A stretch of DNA of 64,000 nt from Hirundichthys speculiger (taxonomy: Eukaryota > Chordata > Actinopteri > Beloniformes > Exocoetidae), in NCBI GenBank assembly GCA_018398805.1, contig JAGFBZ010002250.1, forward strand, positions 1 through 64,000, given 5' to 3'. This document shows, piece by piece, positions 48,225 through 60,301 of this stretch. The stretch's first letter is position 1, and every line of letters begins with the position of its first letter. The notes under the pieces are model-generated. The model was not told the origin of the DNA. It ran no database searches and saw nothing but the letters and a program-made list of their open reading frames with translations. The position numbers were made by a program, and so were the translations under genes.

Positions 48225-50865
48225 GTCCTTTACATGCAGGAACTATAAACAATACTTTCAGTTTCTCGTTATAACGCTTTTAACCAGAGGATCTGAGGGT
48301 TAGAAGTAAAAATATCTTGAATATCCCAATGTAACCTGCAAGGGCAATGTTTTGGGGTTTTTTTCTCTTGGAAATAAGAGTGTCATCATTCTCAAAAGGA
48401 AGAAAACATATACATCCCCCCATCTCTCTCTCTTTCTGTGTCATATTCTCAATACAGACAGAAAGAAAAAGCTTTGTCTCCTTAAAAACATGTTGCTTCA
48501 GCAGATGCTGGATGAGTGATTTTACTTTATTTTTTCCTTCCTTTGCCCCCCTACAGTTAAAGCCATTAATATTGAAGTTTTCATCAACAGCAACACGGCT
48601 GACTCTCCATCGCATGTGTGTCAAAAAACGTCGCAAAATGGTGCCGAGCACGAACAAACTTTTGAACAAGATATTCTTGGGTGAGTGTGTGAAGGTTGTG
48701 CCTGAGCAGTCTGACATATTGAGGGTAACAGTCACATTTATTTATTTATAAAAAAAAAAAAAATCAGATCAGCCATTTTTGCAAGCTCACTGATGCGGCA
48801 GTAAGTTGAACCCGTATAGTCCAGCCCTGAAGTTAACAAGTCATATTGAGGATTAAATCAGTCTGCCAGCAGACGTTGAAGACTAACTCACCAATTGTAC
48901 AGACGGATAAGAAATATAGAACGCAACAGACGCACAAAAACGTAGGTCATGTAGGAAAACAGCCTATCGGATTCTTTGGCAGCCGCTAAACTCTGACACG
49001 TGTCCCTTTTTTCTGTTTGCAGACTCTGACGTAAACTGTGTATTTCTAAGTCAGTGTTTATTCAGGTTATCTCTGATATTTCTGATGTTTTTTTGTTATT
49101 TGTTTGTTTTTTTTCCACTGAGGCCTTGTCAGTCTGACGTCAATGTGGCAAAAATGGTTTCTTTTGCTGCTCTTTTAAAAGAAAAACATCTTCAAGGTGC
49201 TTGAGAAAGTCCAGTTACAGATAGTTTAAGTCTGCAGGGCTCAACGGTAGTTTTGGATAAATATCTGTTGCTAAAGGGATATCTGGATTCATTTTGAATG
49301 AAGACTTCTGGAATTATACTAATTGCTACTGATTAATTTGAAAAAAATGGAGTGAATACAGAGGTATAATTATCTCTTGATTTGACCAAAAATTTGATAT
49401 CTAAACGCATTCAAAGATTATAGTTTTTAGAAAATGGAGGGATGGAAAATAGAAGAATCAAAGACTATATAACCCAAAGTGCCTTTGAGGTAATTGCAAA
49501 ACATCAACTCGATTATTGTAGTGTTTCATGTTTTGGGGTTTATGCTGCAGATGGTTTTGAGGGTAATGAATCAGAATATTGAAACAGAAGCAAAGTACTA
49601 AGTGAAGCCCTTATTTAAGAAGATTTCCTTCCTAAAGTGAACGTCAGCTGGCCGTTTCCAGCCATCTCTCTTTCAACGAGGGTACTTCAAGTTATTGGTA
49701 CAGCACTCAACAGACAGTACCTCCAAGCTGACTGTAATTACTTTCAAATGAAGAAAGGAAAATAATAATGACCTCCTTTAAATCAAATTTTATTGTCTTA
49801 AGTGTCTTCTGATTCGTCAAATTTCTGCAAGTTTTGCATACAATCGTTTCTGTATCGATACTTGTCAATACTGCAGAAAATATGCAAAATCTGTATTTAC
49901 ATCCATGCGTCATCCAAAAGCAGTTTCATAAAAAGGAATCCCAAATCTTTGTTGCTTTAAAATCCAGAACAGGATGTTGCGAAATACTGCCTTGCAACTT
50001 CCTCATTATGCAAGGTTGAGGTCTCCAGGTGACACGAATGTTGCTAAACAAAGTAAGACAAGCAGTCTTCTTAAGGATTTTAGGAGCCATTAAGTGAAAA
50101 ATCTAGTCAAAGGGAAAGATGGATGGACCGCAGCAGCAAACTCTGGTGTTTGCTTTTCAAAAATGAGATCAATTCCCCAAAGAAAGACAGCAGTCCAGAG
50201 CAATGACGGACAGAAGTAGAATTTATTGTCCTCGATGTCCAGACCTGGTCCGTCTTTGAAAATGATGGATTTTACTGCAAAACCAAACATTTGCAGCCAC
50301 GGCATTTCCATGGAGATGACCTGGGAAACCAGGTCAGAAATACAGCTCAGAAAGTGAGTTGTTACAAGACTCGCTGATCACATTCCATGTCAGCAAATGC
50401 AGGCAATCAGCTTGACGACATTGGTTTGGACCCCAGATGTTGATATATAAATGCCTGCACTTCAAGTTAATAATTACTGGATTTCCTATGTATTTAATGT
50501 TAGAATAAATGTTTCATTTGATAATTTAAAAGAAATTAAAAATAACACTGGTATAAATAAGTACTCAGTATCATCCAATACTCAAAGTCCAGGTATCTGA
50601 ATCTGTGTTGGGAATAAAAAAAAAAATCACGAAAAATTTGTATTTGAACATTTCTAGTTTTCGGTGAAAGTGACGCATGAACGCACAGCTCCTTTTAGGA
50701 ATGGAACATCGTGCTGTAAACCAAACTATGAGAAACAAAATCTTTTGAGATTACGCAAGTTTGACAACAACTAACGCGACAGTGACAAGTCCAGAAATCC
50801 AACCAAACATATGAAAGCCAGAATTGGATCTGGGGCATGAAAGTCATCATCCATACATGGTCTGC
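48225..50865. other. No gene or repeat recognised
   Basis: A 151-codon minus frame (48735-48280) overlaps a 134-codon plus frame; neither has a domain. A 73-codon minus frame at 50311-50090 starting after CTGGTTTCCCAG looks mildly exon-like but is unrecognised. Confidence 0.4.
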
Positions 50866-51870
50866 ATGACTGTGTGAGTATATCTGGTACAGTTCCAGAC
50901 TGGTTTCTTCTAGATCTTTTACTGTCTCCTATAGACATTTTGTTTCTGACCCCTCTCTGCTGTTCTGTGGTGTTCTGCAAGACTCTGTTTTGGGACCACT
51001 GTTCTCTATTTTCTGCCTTTGGGATGCGTTATCAACAGATTTAATGTTACATATTACTCCTGTGGTGATGGTATCCATATACATTTCTCATAAGCCCAGT
51101 AATATCAATAAGTTATCATGTCGACTTGATTGTTTGAACCCTGAGACTAAATGGCTGCCAACTGCTTACAGCTAAATCCTGATAAGATGCAGGTCAAGAT
51201 TGCTGCACTTGACAATGTAATACCTATAACCAAACAAGTCATTGGGTCCGTTTTTGTGGCCATTCATACCAGCCTATATAATTTAGGGGCATTTTTTTTT
51301 CTTTTTTTTAACACTTCATCTCCCTCGACACCCATATCAAACAGGTGACCAAGTCTTTCATCTTTCATTTGAGGAATATGAGCAAACTTTGGTCAGTATC
51401 ATCCAAGGATATACTAGAAATGCTCATCCCTGAGTTCATTTCCTCACAAACTGATGACTGTAATGCATTAATTTCATGTGTAAACAAATCTGTAAAAGTA
51501 AATGGTCACTCATTTAGTCCTTAAAAGTCTACATCCGCTTCCTGTGGAGTTTAAAGTCTCAACCGTCACATTACAGGGCCTTTACTGGTCAGGCCCCAGC
51601 TTATGTGGTCAATTTACTCAACTTACACCCTCCCTTTGTTCCAGCAACTTCAAGTTACTGTTAAAACTACTAAAGACAGATGTCTTTACAAAAGGTGTGG
51701 ATGTCATCATAGATAAATCTTTTACTTTATGTCTCAATCTATTTTTGATTTTATGTGTAAGATATGTTTTATGTTGTTTATTTCCTGTTTTTATTTGCCC
51801 CGTGAATCACATTGTACACTTTTATCTGTTAAAAGCCCCAACAGATAAAATTCACTCCCTTACTTTTACT
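50866..51870 (+). pseudogene. L2-type LINE reverse transcriptase relic
   Basis: Reading across frames gives, in order: a VFCKTLFWDHCSLFSIF segment equivalent to the GVPQGSVLGPLLFSIY motif; a degenerate catalytic region near 51050 followed by HKPSNINKLSCRLDCLNPET; NCLQLNPDKMQVKIAALDNV at about 51160, matching the L2 LQLNPDKTEVL motif; NLGAFF for NLGVIFD; HTHIKQVTKSFIFHLRNMSK near 51330; and LKSLHPLPVEFKV at about 51520 for LKSLHWLPVxFRI. Order and spacing are those of L2 LINE reverse transcriptase, sense strand plus. Many frameshifts and stops make it dead. The 123-codon frame at 51502-51873 is its C-terminal end. Confidence 0.85.
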
Positions 51871-53650
51871 TAGTCCAAAGAGCAGGCGCTGTCCACTTTA
51901 CAGAAAACCTCAAGTGTTTGACTTTTCCGGCCAGAGAGCCCTATAAGAGTCGGATTAATGTTCCTTTATCTCCTATATTTATGGTTAATGCCTGGGAAAA
52001 GTCGAGGTGTGAACTGCTGCCTTTGGGTTTAAAATAAGCACATTTCTATTCCCACCAATCCCCCTCCGTATGTCATGCTTCTAAAACAAAAAATGTGATG
52101 GAAATGCTAGTCTCACTTCTAAGTTTGTGTAACAGCTCCAGCCTTGGCTCCATTGCTGTTGTTTTATAAATCAGAATGATGCGGAAAGTTGCTTTTAAGG
52201 ACTGTGACAGTCTGTTTAAGTGTGTTTGGAATGGATGGATGCCTCTTATTGTCAGTGCTGATGCATTTATTATTACAAGGCTCTGGTAATCGTGCTTGAG
52301 ATTGCAGTGTTAAGTACCTATCCATATGCCGTGGCTTGTTTTAAGGTAATATATTTAACGTGGTTGATTACTGTTTCGTAATTTTGACTCTCATCATATT
52401 TGGTTCTTAAGCATCTCTTTCTGGTGGGGAAAAAAATATATATATATTGATTGTTTACAAAAACACCCAGTTGCAAGAAGCACCTCTTGAATCCTTAATT
52501 AGACATAGAAACCTGGATACTCGAGGAATGTTTCAGGCCTTTGAAGTCAAACCTCCCTGGGAAGGGGAAAAAAAAATAAAATAAAATAATGAAACATGAA
52601 AAAAATGGAGTGCTTCTCAGAGGAATATAATACTTCAAGAGCACACATTCCTCTCTCCCGATGTTCTCATGAGCCATGGGGGACTCGCTTAACAATATGT
52701 AATTACTCCAACCTGAAGCTGTGAAATACCGTGTGAAAGGTAGGCTAAACTTGCCACAAATTTCCCGTGAGAGGCCATCTTATTTTTGTTCTTTGAAAAC
52801 TAAAAATCTTTCATGATGGGAACGCCGCTGTCTCCGCTGCAGGTATCCTGTTTTAGAAAGTTCCTATCAATCAAATGGGGGTGCATAAAAGTTTGTCTTG
52901 AGGCGAAGCCGGTGGGAATGTATGTACCTGGTTTAGCGCAAAATTAGGATAGAATAATTGAGAGCTCCTCGTCTATTAAAAATACCTTCTACCAGAATAC
53001 ATCTCAGATACAGTTTTTGACTTTATTTACTTGCCTGTAAAACAACATGTATCTAAAATCAAAAACATACTCTACCACATACTGCTGTGTTGAAGCCTGA
53101 AGGTCAGATTCATTATCAGTCTAAGTTGAAGGTTTGGAGGAAAACTGACCTACTCTCTCAGGATTCTTGGTCCTTGGAATGAGATCTTGTTTCTTGACTT
53201 CATCAAGTTACCGTTTCTACACCAACAACACTCATGCAGCTGATGGTTGGAGAATCTACAATTGACCTGTCTGTGTAGTCCTTGGAGGCACCTCAGCCTT
53301 GTATTTCATCTCAAGGCTGAGCTACTGTTAAGCCAAGACATTTTCAACCTTTACAGGTCTTCAGCCCATCTCTGTAAAAGTACTCAGCACCGTATTTCAA
53401 ATTGTGACGTGTGTGGCTTATAAAAATATGGATCTTGAGAGGCTTATGAGATGTTGTACAATGATTATCCAACTGGATTAGTTAGAATGTCGGGATGTGA
53501 GGTGAACTTCACTGAGCAAATGTGGAAAGGCTTAAATTACCTGCTATATTGCATGAGCTTCCTTTCACGTGAAATGAGAATCAAATACAAGTCTTCAGAT
53601 CTATGTGTCCTTCTATGATAGAATGGTCTAATGGTATTCCTATTAGGAAC
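51871..53650. other. No gene or repeat recognised
   Basis: Unique-looking. The stretch 52240-52990 contains AATTAGACAT, TAATTACTCC and CCTATCAATCAAATGGG motifs and few repeats, which would suit a conserved non-coding region. This is only an impression. Confidence 0.4.
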
Positions 53651-53652
53651 TA

Positions 53653-54400
53653 CAGTGGTACCTCTACTTATGAAATTAATTTGTTCTGGAAGTAGTTTCG
53701 TAACCTGTAGAGACAGGTTTTCCAAGTAAATGCCCTAATCTGTTCCAAGCCGCCCAAAATTCGAACATATTTTTAATATAAATTATAAATAATACATGAA
53801 ATGACATAAAAACCATGTAAGAAATACATGTTAGAACTAGAAAAGCACTCAGAGAGCGCAGACATCAGCCAAGCGCAACAATTATCGAAAATTTGAAAGT
53901 GATCCAGAATCCAGGATTTCTTCCAGATCACACCCAAAATGAAATCAGTTCTTCCTTTTCACTTTTCTGAAAATTCCTGAAAACTTCATCAAAATCCATC
54001 CATAACTTTTTGAGTTATCTTGAACACAGACAGACAGACAGATAAACGCCGGCAAAAACATAACCTCCTTGGCGGAGGTAAACATTGTTTGTTTACCTGG
54101 GTTGCTGGGTTACGCTCATACAGACAAGGGGCCCTCCTAGCCAATGGGATGCCAGGAAGATGCTAAGCAATAGCCAATGGCAGAGCAGCTCGGACACACC
54201 ACTTTCAAACCGAGATACAGAGCACCTAAGTATGTTTACGTTCAGTAAACTCTGGGAGTTCCAAGTAGCAGTGGATACTGTATTTTTGCTTTTCGTATCC
54301 TGAAATTTCTTTCCTAACAAGAGGCAATATTTTCCCGTTGAGGCGTTTCGTAACCTGAACATTTCGTATGTAGAAATGTGGGTAAGCAGAGGTACCACTG
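53653..54400. mobile_element. MITE, CAGTGGTACCTCTACTTA type
   Basis: Inverted termini CAGTGGTACCTCTACTTA and GTAAGCAGAGGTACCACTG, flanked by TA at 53651-53652 and 54401-54402. Subterminal GTTTCGTAACCTG occurs near both ends. I recall this terminus from mariner/pogo-type MITEs. The 748-bp length includes the nested repeat X3. Overlapping open frames are not genes. Confidence 0.9.
53834..54080 (-). repeat. Repeat X, copy X3, nested and internally deleted
   Basis: Left edge GAACTAGAAAAGCACTCAGA, right edge CCTCCTTGGCGGAGGT. About 180 bp present in X1 and X2 (the GATCCGGATCTG region) is missing: GCGCAACAATT joins straight to ATCGAAAATTTG. It lies inside the MITE at 53653-54400. Confidence 0.88.
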
Positions 54401-54402
54401 TA

Positions 54403-55288
54403 CTTGTGTGTTGCAATCCGTACCTCTATGTTCAGCATGAAGGTGGTCTCAACAGCAAGTGGGTCACTATTATACAGCCCAGAGATGTTTTGCACTCCAA
54501 CATTGTCTTCTACCTTTCAGCCAAAAAAAGCCTCTCACAAAAGGAGCGATAAGACCAGAATCCGTCTGTTCTAGGTCTAGAAGCTGGTTGAAGGACTCCT
54601 AGAACTTGCTTTGAAACTATTTTTCTAAGGTTGTGTGTTGAATGTCACAGGGGGAACAAATTACATAGAGGCTCAATTTTCATGTACGTGTTTGAATTGT
54701 TTTATGAACTTTTTTTTGGAACTAGGCCAAAGAGATCCAGTGTTGGTACATCCCCACAAACAACTATTGAAATATCATCTTGCATCACCAGGTAAACTAC
54801 TGTCATAGCCATTATCTTTCATTGTAGCTCTCACTCTCTTCCTTCATGCCCTTACAGTCATTCCATACCGACTTGAAATATCCGAAATTGCTCTTTTATC
54901 CACCCCCCTGGCTGCCTGAGTCTGGCTATATCAGATTCACATCTCTGATTATATAGTGGTGTGCTACACTTCCAAGAAATTCACTCCCCTAAAGTCCTGT
55001 CTTGCCCATCAGAGGCTCTTCTGACATCGGCAGACACTTAACCCTCTCCTTCCCAATGCTGAGCAGTTCTTTTGGGCCAAGGAGTCTTGACCTGATGTTT
55101 CCTCAGGCTTTCAGGCTGCAAAGTGACCCGTAAGACCTCAGTCTGGAGAGTCAGGATGGTCAGGCCCTTTTGAAGAAGGTTTTTCCTTCAACTTCTAGTC
55201 TCCAAGTTTGCTACACTAATTGCCCTCAAATTAGTTCTTCTCTCCCACCTCAGCTTATTAAATATCTTTCAATCAGGACACACACACA
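54403..55288. other. No gene or repeat recognised
   Basis: Unique-looking, ending in a CA run (55279-55290) that abuts Tc1 copy B. Confidence 0.45.
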
Positions 55289-56539
55289 CACTATATTGCC
55301 AAAAGTATTTGCTCACCTGCCTTGACTCACATATGAGCTTTAGTTCATCCCATTCCTTATCAATATGACGTGGCTCCACCCTCTACCTCAAGAACAGCTT
55401 CAACTCTTCTGGGAAGGCTGTCAACAAGGTTTAGGAGTGTGTTTATGGGGATTTTTGACCATTAATCCAAAAGAACATATCCAGAAGGTCAAACACTGAT
55501 GTTGGATCAGAAGGTCTGGCTCTCAGTATCTGCTCTAATTCATCCCAAAGGTCTTCTATCGAGTTGAGGTCAGGACTCTGTACAGGCCAGTCAAGTTCAT
55601 CCACACCAGACTCCTCCATCCATGTCTTTATGGACCTTGCTTTGTGCACTGGTGCACAGTCATGTTGGAAGAGGAAGGGGCCAGCTCCAAACTGTTCCCA
55701 CAAAGTTGGGAGCATGGAATTGTCCAAAATGTCTTGGTCTGCTGAAGCATTCAGAGTTCCTTTCACTGGAACTAAGGGCCCAAGCCCAGTTCCTGAAAAA
55801 CAACCCCACACCATAATCCCCCCTCCACCAAACTTTACACTTGGATCAGTGCAGTCAGACCAGGTACCGTTTTCCTGGAAACCACCAAACCCAGACTGTC
55901 CATCAGATTACCAGATAGAGAAAGTGTGATTCATCACTCCCAGAGAAAGTTCCTCCACTGCTCTAGAGTCCAGTTGCAGCTGCTTTACACCACTGCATCC
56001 AACGTTTTGCATTGTACTTGATGATGTCTGGCTTGGATGCAGCTGCTCCACCATGGAAACCCATTCATGAAGCTCTCTGCACTGTTGTTGAGCTAATCTG
56101 AAGGCCACATGAAGTTTGGAGCTCTGTGGTGATTGACTTGCAGAAAGTTGGCGACCGCTTCGTACACTATGCTCTTCAGCATCCTCTGACTCTGCTCCAT
56201 CAGTTTACATCTGACGTACCACTTTGTGGCTGAGTTGCTGTCGTTCCCAAACACTTTCCATTTCCTTTATAATACAGCTGACAGTTGACTATGGAATATT
56301 CAGGAGGGAAATTTCACAACTGGATTTTTTGCACAGGTGTCATCCTATCACAGTTCCACGCTGGAATTCACTGAGCTCCTGAGAGCGACTCATTCTTTCA
56401 CAAATGTTTGTAGAAACAGTCCGCATGCCTAGGTGCTTAATTTTATTTAATTTTATACACCTGTGGCTGTGGAAGTGATTGGAACACTGGGTTCTGATCA
56501 TTTGGATGGGTGAGCAAATACTATTGGCAATATAGAGTG
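55289..56539 (-). mobile_element. Full-length Tc1-type transposon (copy B)
   Basis: The same family as copy A, inverted. Left end CACTATATTGCCAAAAGTAT, right end ATACTATTGGCAATATAGAG then TG. A TA dinucleotide follows the right end (56540-56541); on the left the flank is now a CA repeat, so the TSD is lost or altered on that side. Length is 1251 bp. Confidence 0.9.
55443..56393 (-). pseudogene. Tc1 transposase pseudogene (copy B)
   Basis: Start ATG at 56393-56391 (MSRSQELSEF-like). The catalytic C-terminal part is open from 55814 to 55443: [16 protein letters not shown], then [19 protein letters not shown], then [16 protein letters not shown], with 34 residues between the second Asp and the Glu (DD34E). 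The middle part near 56108-55908 (WVSMVEQLHPSQTSSS) is in another frame. Frameshifts and an early C-terminal break inactivate it. The decay differs from copy A, so the two died independently or diverged long ago. Confidence 0.9.
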
Positions 56540-56541
56540 TA

Positions 56542-57812
56542 TGTGTATGTGTATATATATATATATATAACTAAGAAGCTTATGTTTCATATTTTTGTCC
56601 TCTTATCCTCCAAGTTACTTGATTAATATCTAAAATGTAGCGTGTTCTTCTCCAAAGTTCAAAGTCTGTGACAAAAAAAAAAAATGTTATCACGATATCA
56701 CCAAATTCTGTATGACGGTGCAATCGACATCACAGTGACTGTAATTTATTCCAACTCAAGATTTGGTAAAAAAAACTCATATTCAGTATCACAGGCTTCA
56801 ATCCTTTGTGTCCTGGCTGATCCTGACAGTCTCTTTTTTCTCCTCTCCCTTTCACTTTCAAATTAAAAATGTGATGTTGCAGTCATTTCCAAGGCAGTTG
56901 CATCATAATTCTGTCAAAAAAAAAAAAAAAAAGATGGAAAGGAAAAAGTCACTCCAGGTTTCACTTTTGAAAAGCGCGTACACTGAAAATAGACGTTGGC
57001 GAGTTCAATCATTTTTTTTTTCCCGTTTGTGTGATGCTGTGCTGTGAAAGGAGGTGGATGTGGAGGACTGAGAATATAAAAGAGTTGTAATTGCAGCCTT
57101 TATGAGATGCGTAAAATGAAAACAATGCTGAACAAAGACATAATAATGAAGCCGCAGCACGAACAGGTAATTGTAGATTAAATCTTTTGGGCTCAATACT
57201 CTTATGAACATTTGATAATTAGTAAAGACCAGAAAGAGGACTAGTCAGTAGGAGTAAGCAGGTCTTAGCGGCTACACTCAAATATATTATCTGGTTTCTT
57301 TTTGGAATAATCAGATACAAGGGCTGTGGGCAGAAACAATGCGTACCTAAATCAGTTTCAGAAAACAAACCACATTAGAACAGCAATGTTGCTAAAACCC
57401 TCCTGGCACTGATTAAGCGTTCATAAAAATTCATCCCAGCTCACTTTTTGTTCTTATCCGTGCTGTATGTTATTACAATGTGGTCAGTGCTCTTTCCATA
57501 ACAAAAAGGGAGAGGAATAAAAAGTAATAATAATCATATTGACAACAGCATGGACCACTATGTCCTGGATGGTTTTGGTTTAAATCATGCTTTTGTGTTG
57601 ACTTAGACTTAAAAAAGGATTAAATTACCAAAAGGTTAATGAGATGAAGCTGGAGGCTTTGGGACTTCTCAGGGTCTGATGCCCTGAGGCAGACGCTGGC
57701 TGGTTTGATACAGTTTCGCTCTCACATAAGTTTTTACATATTTGTTTGCTTCTTTTGGTGTTCTTCCTGTTGCTTTGGTGAATAGCTATCGGACGAGCAT
57801 ATACATCCACAA
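56542..57812. other. No gene; TG/TA microsatellite next to Tc1 copy B
   Basis: Begins with ATGTGTATGTGTATATATATA (56541-56569). Otherwise unique-looking AT-rich DNA with A runs near 56672 and 56916. Confidence 0.5.
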
Positions 57813-58279
57813 TATGTGACAAGGAAAAGTGTGTGAACCCTTTGAAATTACCTGCTTTTCTGCATTAATTCCTCATCAAATATGATGTGATCCTCATCTC
57901 TCTCCCATGAATAGATGATGTGCTTCAGCTGAGAACAAGCAATTATAATTTTGCCCATTAAACATTCAAAATGCTGGAGGAAATAGTCAGTGAACACAAA
58001 CCAGTTTTGATCAATGAAAGCTAATTGTATTCAGCGGTTTGAACACCGAGAGACCGGTAAATGAGATTAGTTTTTAGGTAAGGTTTAGAGGTACTTTGAT
58101 AAAAGACAAGTTTGGTGTTCATAAGTAGATTTGAACTATGCCTTACGAAAAGCACATCTCTGAAGATGCATGATCAAGAATTACTGATCTGCATGATGCT
58201 TGAAAGGGATACAAAGTCATCTCATAATGTTTAAGACATCCGAAAGTCCACAGTTAGACAAGTTGCATGATCCCAGCAG

Positions 58280-58606
58280 TAAAGTAATGGTGGGGGGAGT
58301 ATCATGATTTGGGCTTATGGGGCTTTTGGGCTTATCCTTATGTTGAAAACGAATGCCCAGGTTTACCCAAAGATCCTTCAGGATAATGTTAGAGTAGCGA
58401 TCCGCCAGCTGAAGTCCAGTAGAAGCTGGGTGATGCAGCAGGACAATGACCAGAAGTGTCAAAGTAAATCCATCACATCATGGCTGAAAGTGAAGTGGGC
58501 CCAGATCAGAGCCCAGATCCCACCTGCATTGAGATGCTGTGGGATGACCTCGAAAGCTGTTCACACAAGACACATGATTCAGCACTACCAAAAGTACTTG
58601 CTTTAA
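58280..58606 (+). pseudogene. Transposase C-terminal relic of the 57813-59078 element
   Basis: Translation gives a SIMIWAYGAFG stretch (equivalent to MVWGCF), VYPKILQDNVRVAIRQLKSS, then WVMQQDNDQKCQSKSITSWL, which carries the second catalytic Asp in a QDND context. The expected [17 protein letters not shown] motif is frame-shifted: the DNA reads TGAGATGCTGTGGGATGACC but falls out of frame. The N-terminal half is largely missing. Dead. Confidence 0.75.
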
Positions 58607-58650
58607 GCCATCGTTTCAAAAGAAGGTTTGACACCCTGTAGTTTTTTTTA

Positions 58651-59017
58651 TTACCTCCGCCAAGGTTATGTTTTTGCCGGTGTTTATCTGTCTGTTTGTC
58701 TGTGTTCAAGATAACTCAAAAGGTTATGGATGGATTTTGATGAAATTTTCAGGAGTTGTCAGATATGTGAAAAGGAAGAACTGATTTCATTTTGGGTGTG
58801 ATCCGGAAGAAATCCTGGATTCTGGATCACTTTCAAATTTTCGATAACATTGCGGTCAATGGGGCCAAAAATGTTGTTTCTCAATATCTCCATTAATTAT
58901 TGCCCAAAACTCATGAAATTTGACTGAGGGATTGACAATGGGAACCTCTATCAAATTTCAAAGGCTGATCCGGATCTGATCCAGAAGATTTTATCGCAAT
59001 CTGTGCTTTTCTAGTTC
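58651..59017 (+). repeat. Repeat X, copy X4, nested in a Tc1 relic
   Basis: Starts TTACCTCCGCCAAGG and ends GTGCTTTTCTAGTTC; contains GGATTTTGATGAAATTTTCA and GCTGATCCGGATCTGATCC. It has lost the segment between ATCGCAATCTGT and GCTTTTC. The Tc1 sequence resumes after it with ATTTTATGACAATGCAGAAT. Confidence 0.88.
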
Positions 59018-59078
59018 ATTTTATGACAATGCAGAATACCAGTTATATCTAAGGGGTTCAAACACTGTTGACATTGTA

Positions 59079-60217
59079 GTTAACAAGCTCAGTTGTTCTC
59101 ATTAAGCACGCAATCAACCAATTTCTTTGAGGCCCGTTCAAAGTGATGGAACATGTGGATATGTTAATCGACACCCATCCTTGTTGTCAGCGTTGTTCAT
59201 TTATTTCATCGTGGCCATGCTGGGCCAGCATGCACATAAACAAAATTCACGCCATAAAGCGCATGTTCTACTGCAGTTGCAGGACACTAGTTGTGCATTT
59301 GAACTTCTCCGAATAAGTCCCATTTATAACCCCAGTATCACTTTTCCATTTCATGTACAGGATCTCTGAAGCGAGTTAAAATTTCATTAAGAACGCCTTT
59401 GATGAAAATAATTAGTGGAACAGGCAAAAAAAAAAATACATTACTGAATCCCCATTTGAATAGAAAAGGTCATTTATTTTCCAATATGTTATTAATTGGT
59501 TTTAGATTTTCCAAGGACCACAGATTAATGGTTTACATAAAAAAAAGCTTACAGAAACTAATTTGGTGGGCATTCAATTTCGCATGCACTTTAGTGATTT
59601 GAGTCTTTACGTATCGTGCATTCCCCAAATAAATGTTCTCGTAGAAGTATTTGAAATCATCCCTGCAACAGTACAATTTTCGGAAAGCATTATACAATTT
59701 GTTTTTTTTTCTAGATAGGACTCTGTTCGACATTAAAAAAGAGGAGTCAAAACTAATGTGAACCTGTCAAGAAAGGAAAACAGAAGAACCCTGGCTTTTA
59801 TCCAGATCTTTTAAGGGGAGTATTTGGGAAATACAACAGCTCAACAATATCTCAGCAGCAATATAACCCCAGAAAATGGGCTCTGGGGGGGTATCGAATG
59901 GATGAGGATGCCTTTAATTTTCTTTTGAGGTGGCTGCAATAAGGTGTGGCCCATGGTGATAAGCAGAGAAGAGCTGAAGCACATCATTTCAGTTATGTAA
60001 ACCATTGGAGGGATACAGTGGGCATTCTCCCACACGGTGTGTGCACAGTAGTGCATGTGTCTGTCCGGGCTCTCAGCAGGTGCGCTGCATTAAAGCTATT
60101 TCTTTGCTTTAGTAAGCTACAATTCATTTCCCTCCTGCAATTGAACAGTAGTCGTGAAGTATTTTCAAGAATGGTGTATTAAAACAGCAGAAAGTGTAGG
60201 CGGCTTGTTCATGCTGG
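59079..60217. other. No gene or repeat recognised
   Basis: Unique-looking sequence without supportable coding or repeat signals. Confidence 0.45.

Positions 60218-60299
<82 letters not shown>
60218..60299. repeat. A-run followed by (AT)26 microsatellite
   Basis: Thirty A (60218-60247) run into about 26 uninterrupted AT units. No recognisable retroelement body precedes the A-run, so I do not call it a retroposon tail. Confidence 0.92.

Positions 60300-60301
<2 letters not shown>

Larger units (their letters stand above)
57813..59078 (+). mobile_element. Tc1-type transposon relic (third full family)
   Basis: Left end GACAAGGAAAAGTGTGTGAA then CCCTTTGAAATTACCTGC; right end ATGCAGAATACCAGTTATAT then CTAAGGGGTTCAAACACTGTTG. 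These are decayed inverted repeats of a Tc1 family I recall with AAGAAAAAGTATGTGAACCC ends. The element is interrupted by repeat X4. Boundaries are approximate to about 5 bp. Confidence 0.75.

Noticed and set aside
48280..48751. 151-codon minus and 134-codon plus overlapping frames
   Set aside because: Open on both strands with no domain and low-complexity segments; likely chance.
50090..50332. Minus-strand exon-like frame after CTGGTTTCCCAG (FGFAVKSIIFKDGPGLDIED and onward)
   Set aside because: No recognised family, no second exon, and the length is compatible with chance.
60218..60299. A-run as a retroposon poly(A) tail
   Set aside because: No SINE, LINE or retrocopy body identified upstream; it looks like a simple repeat.
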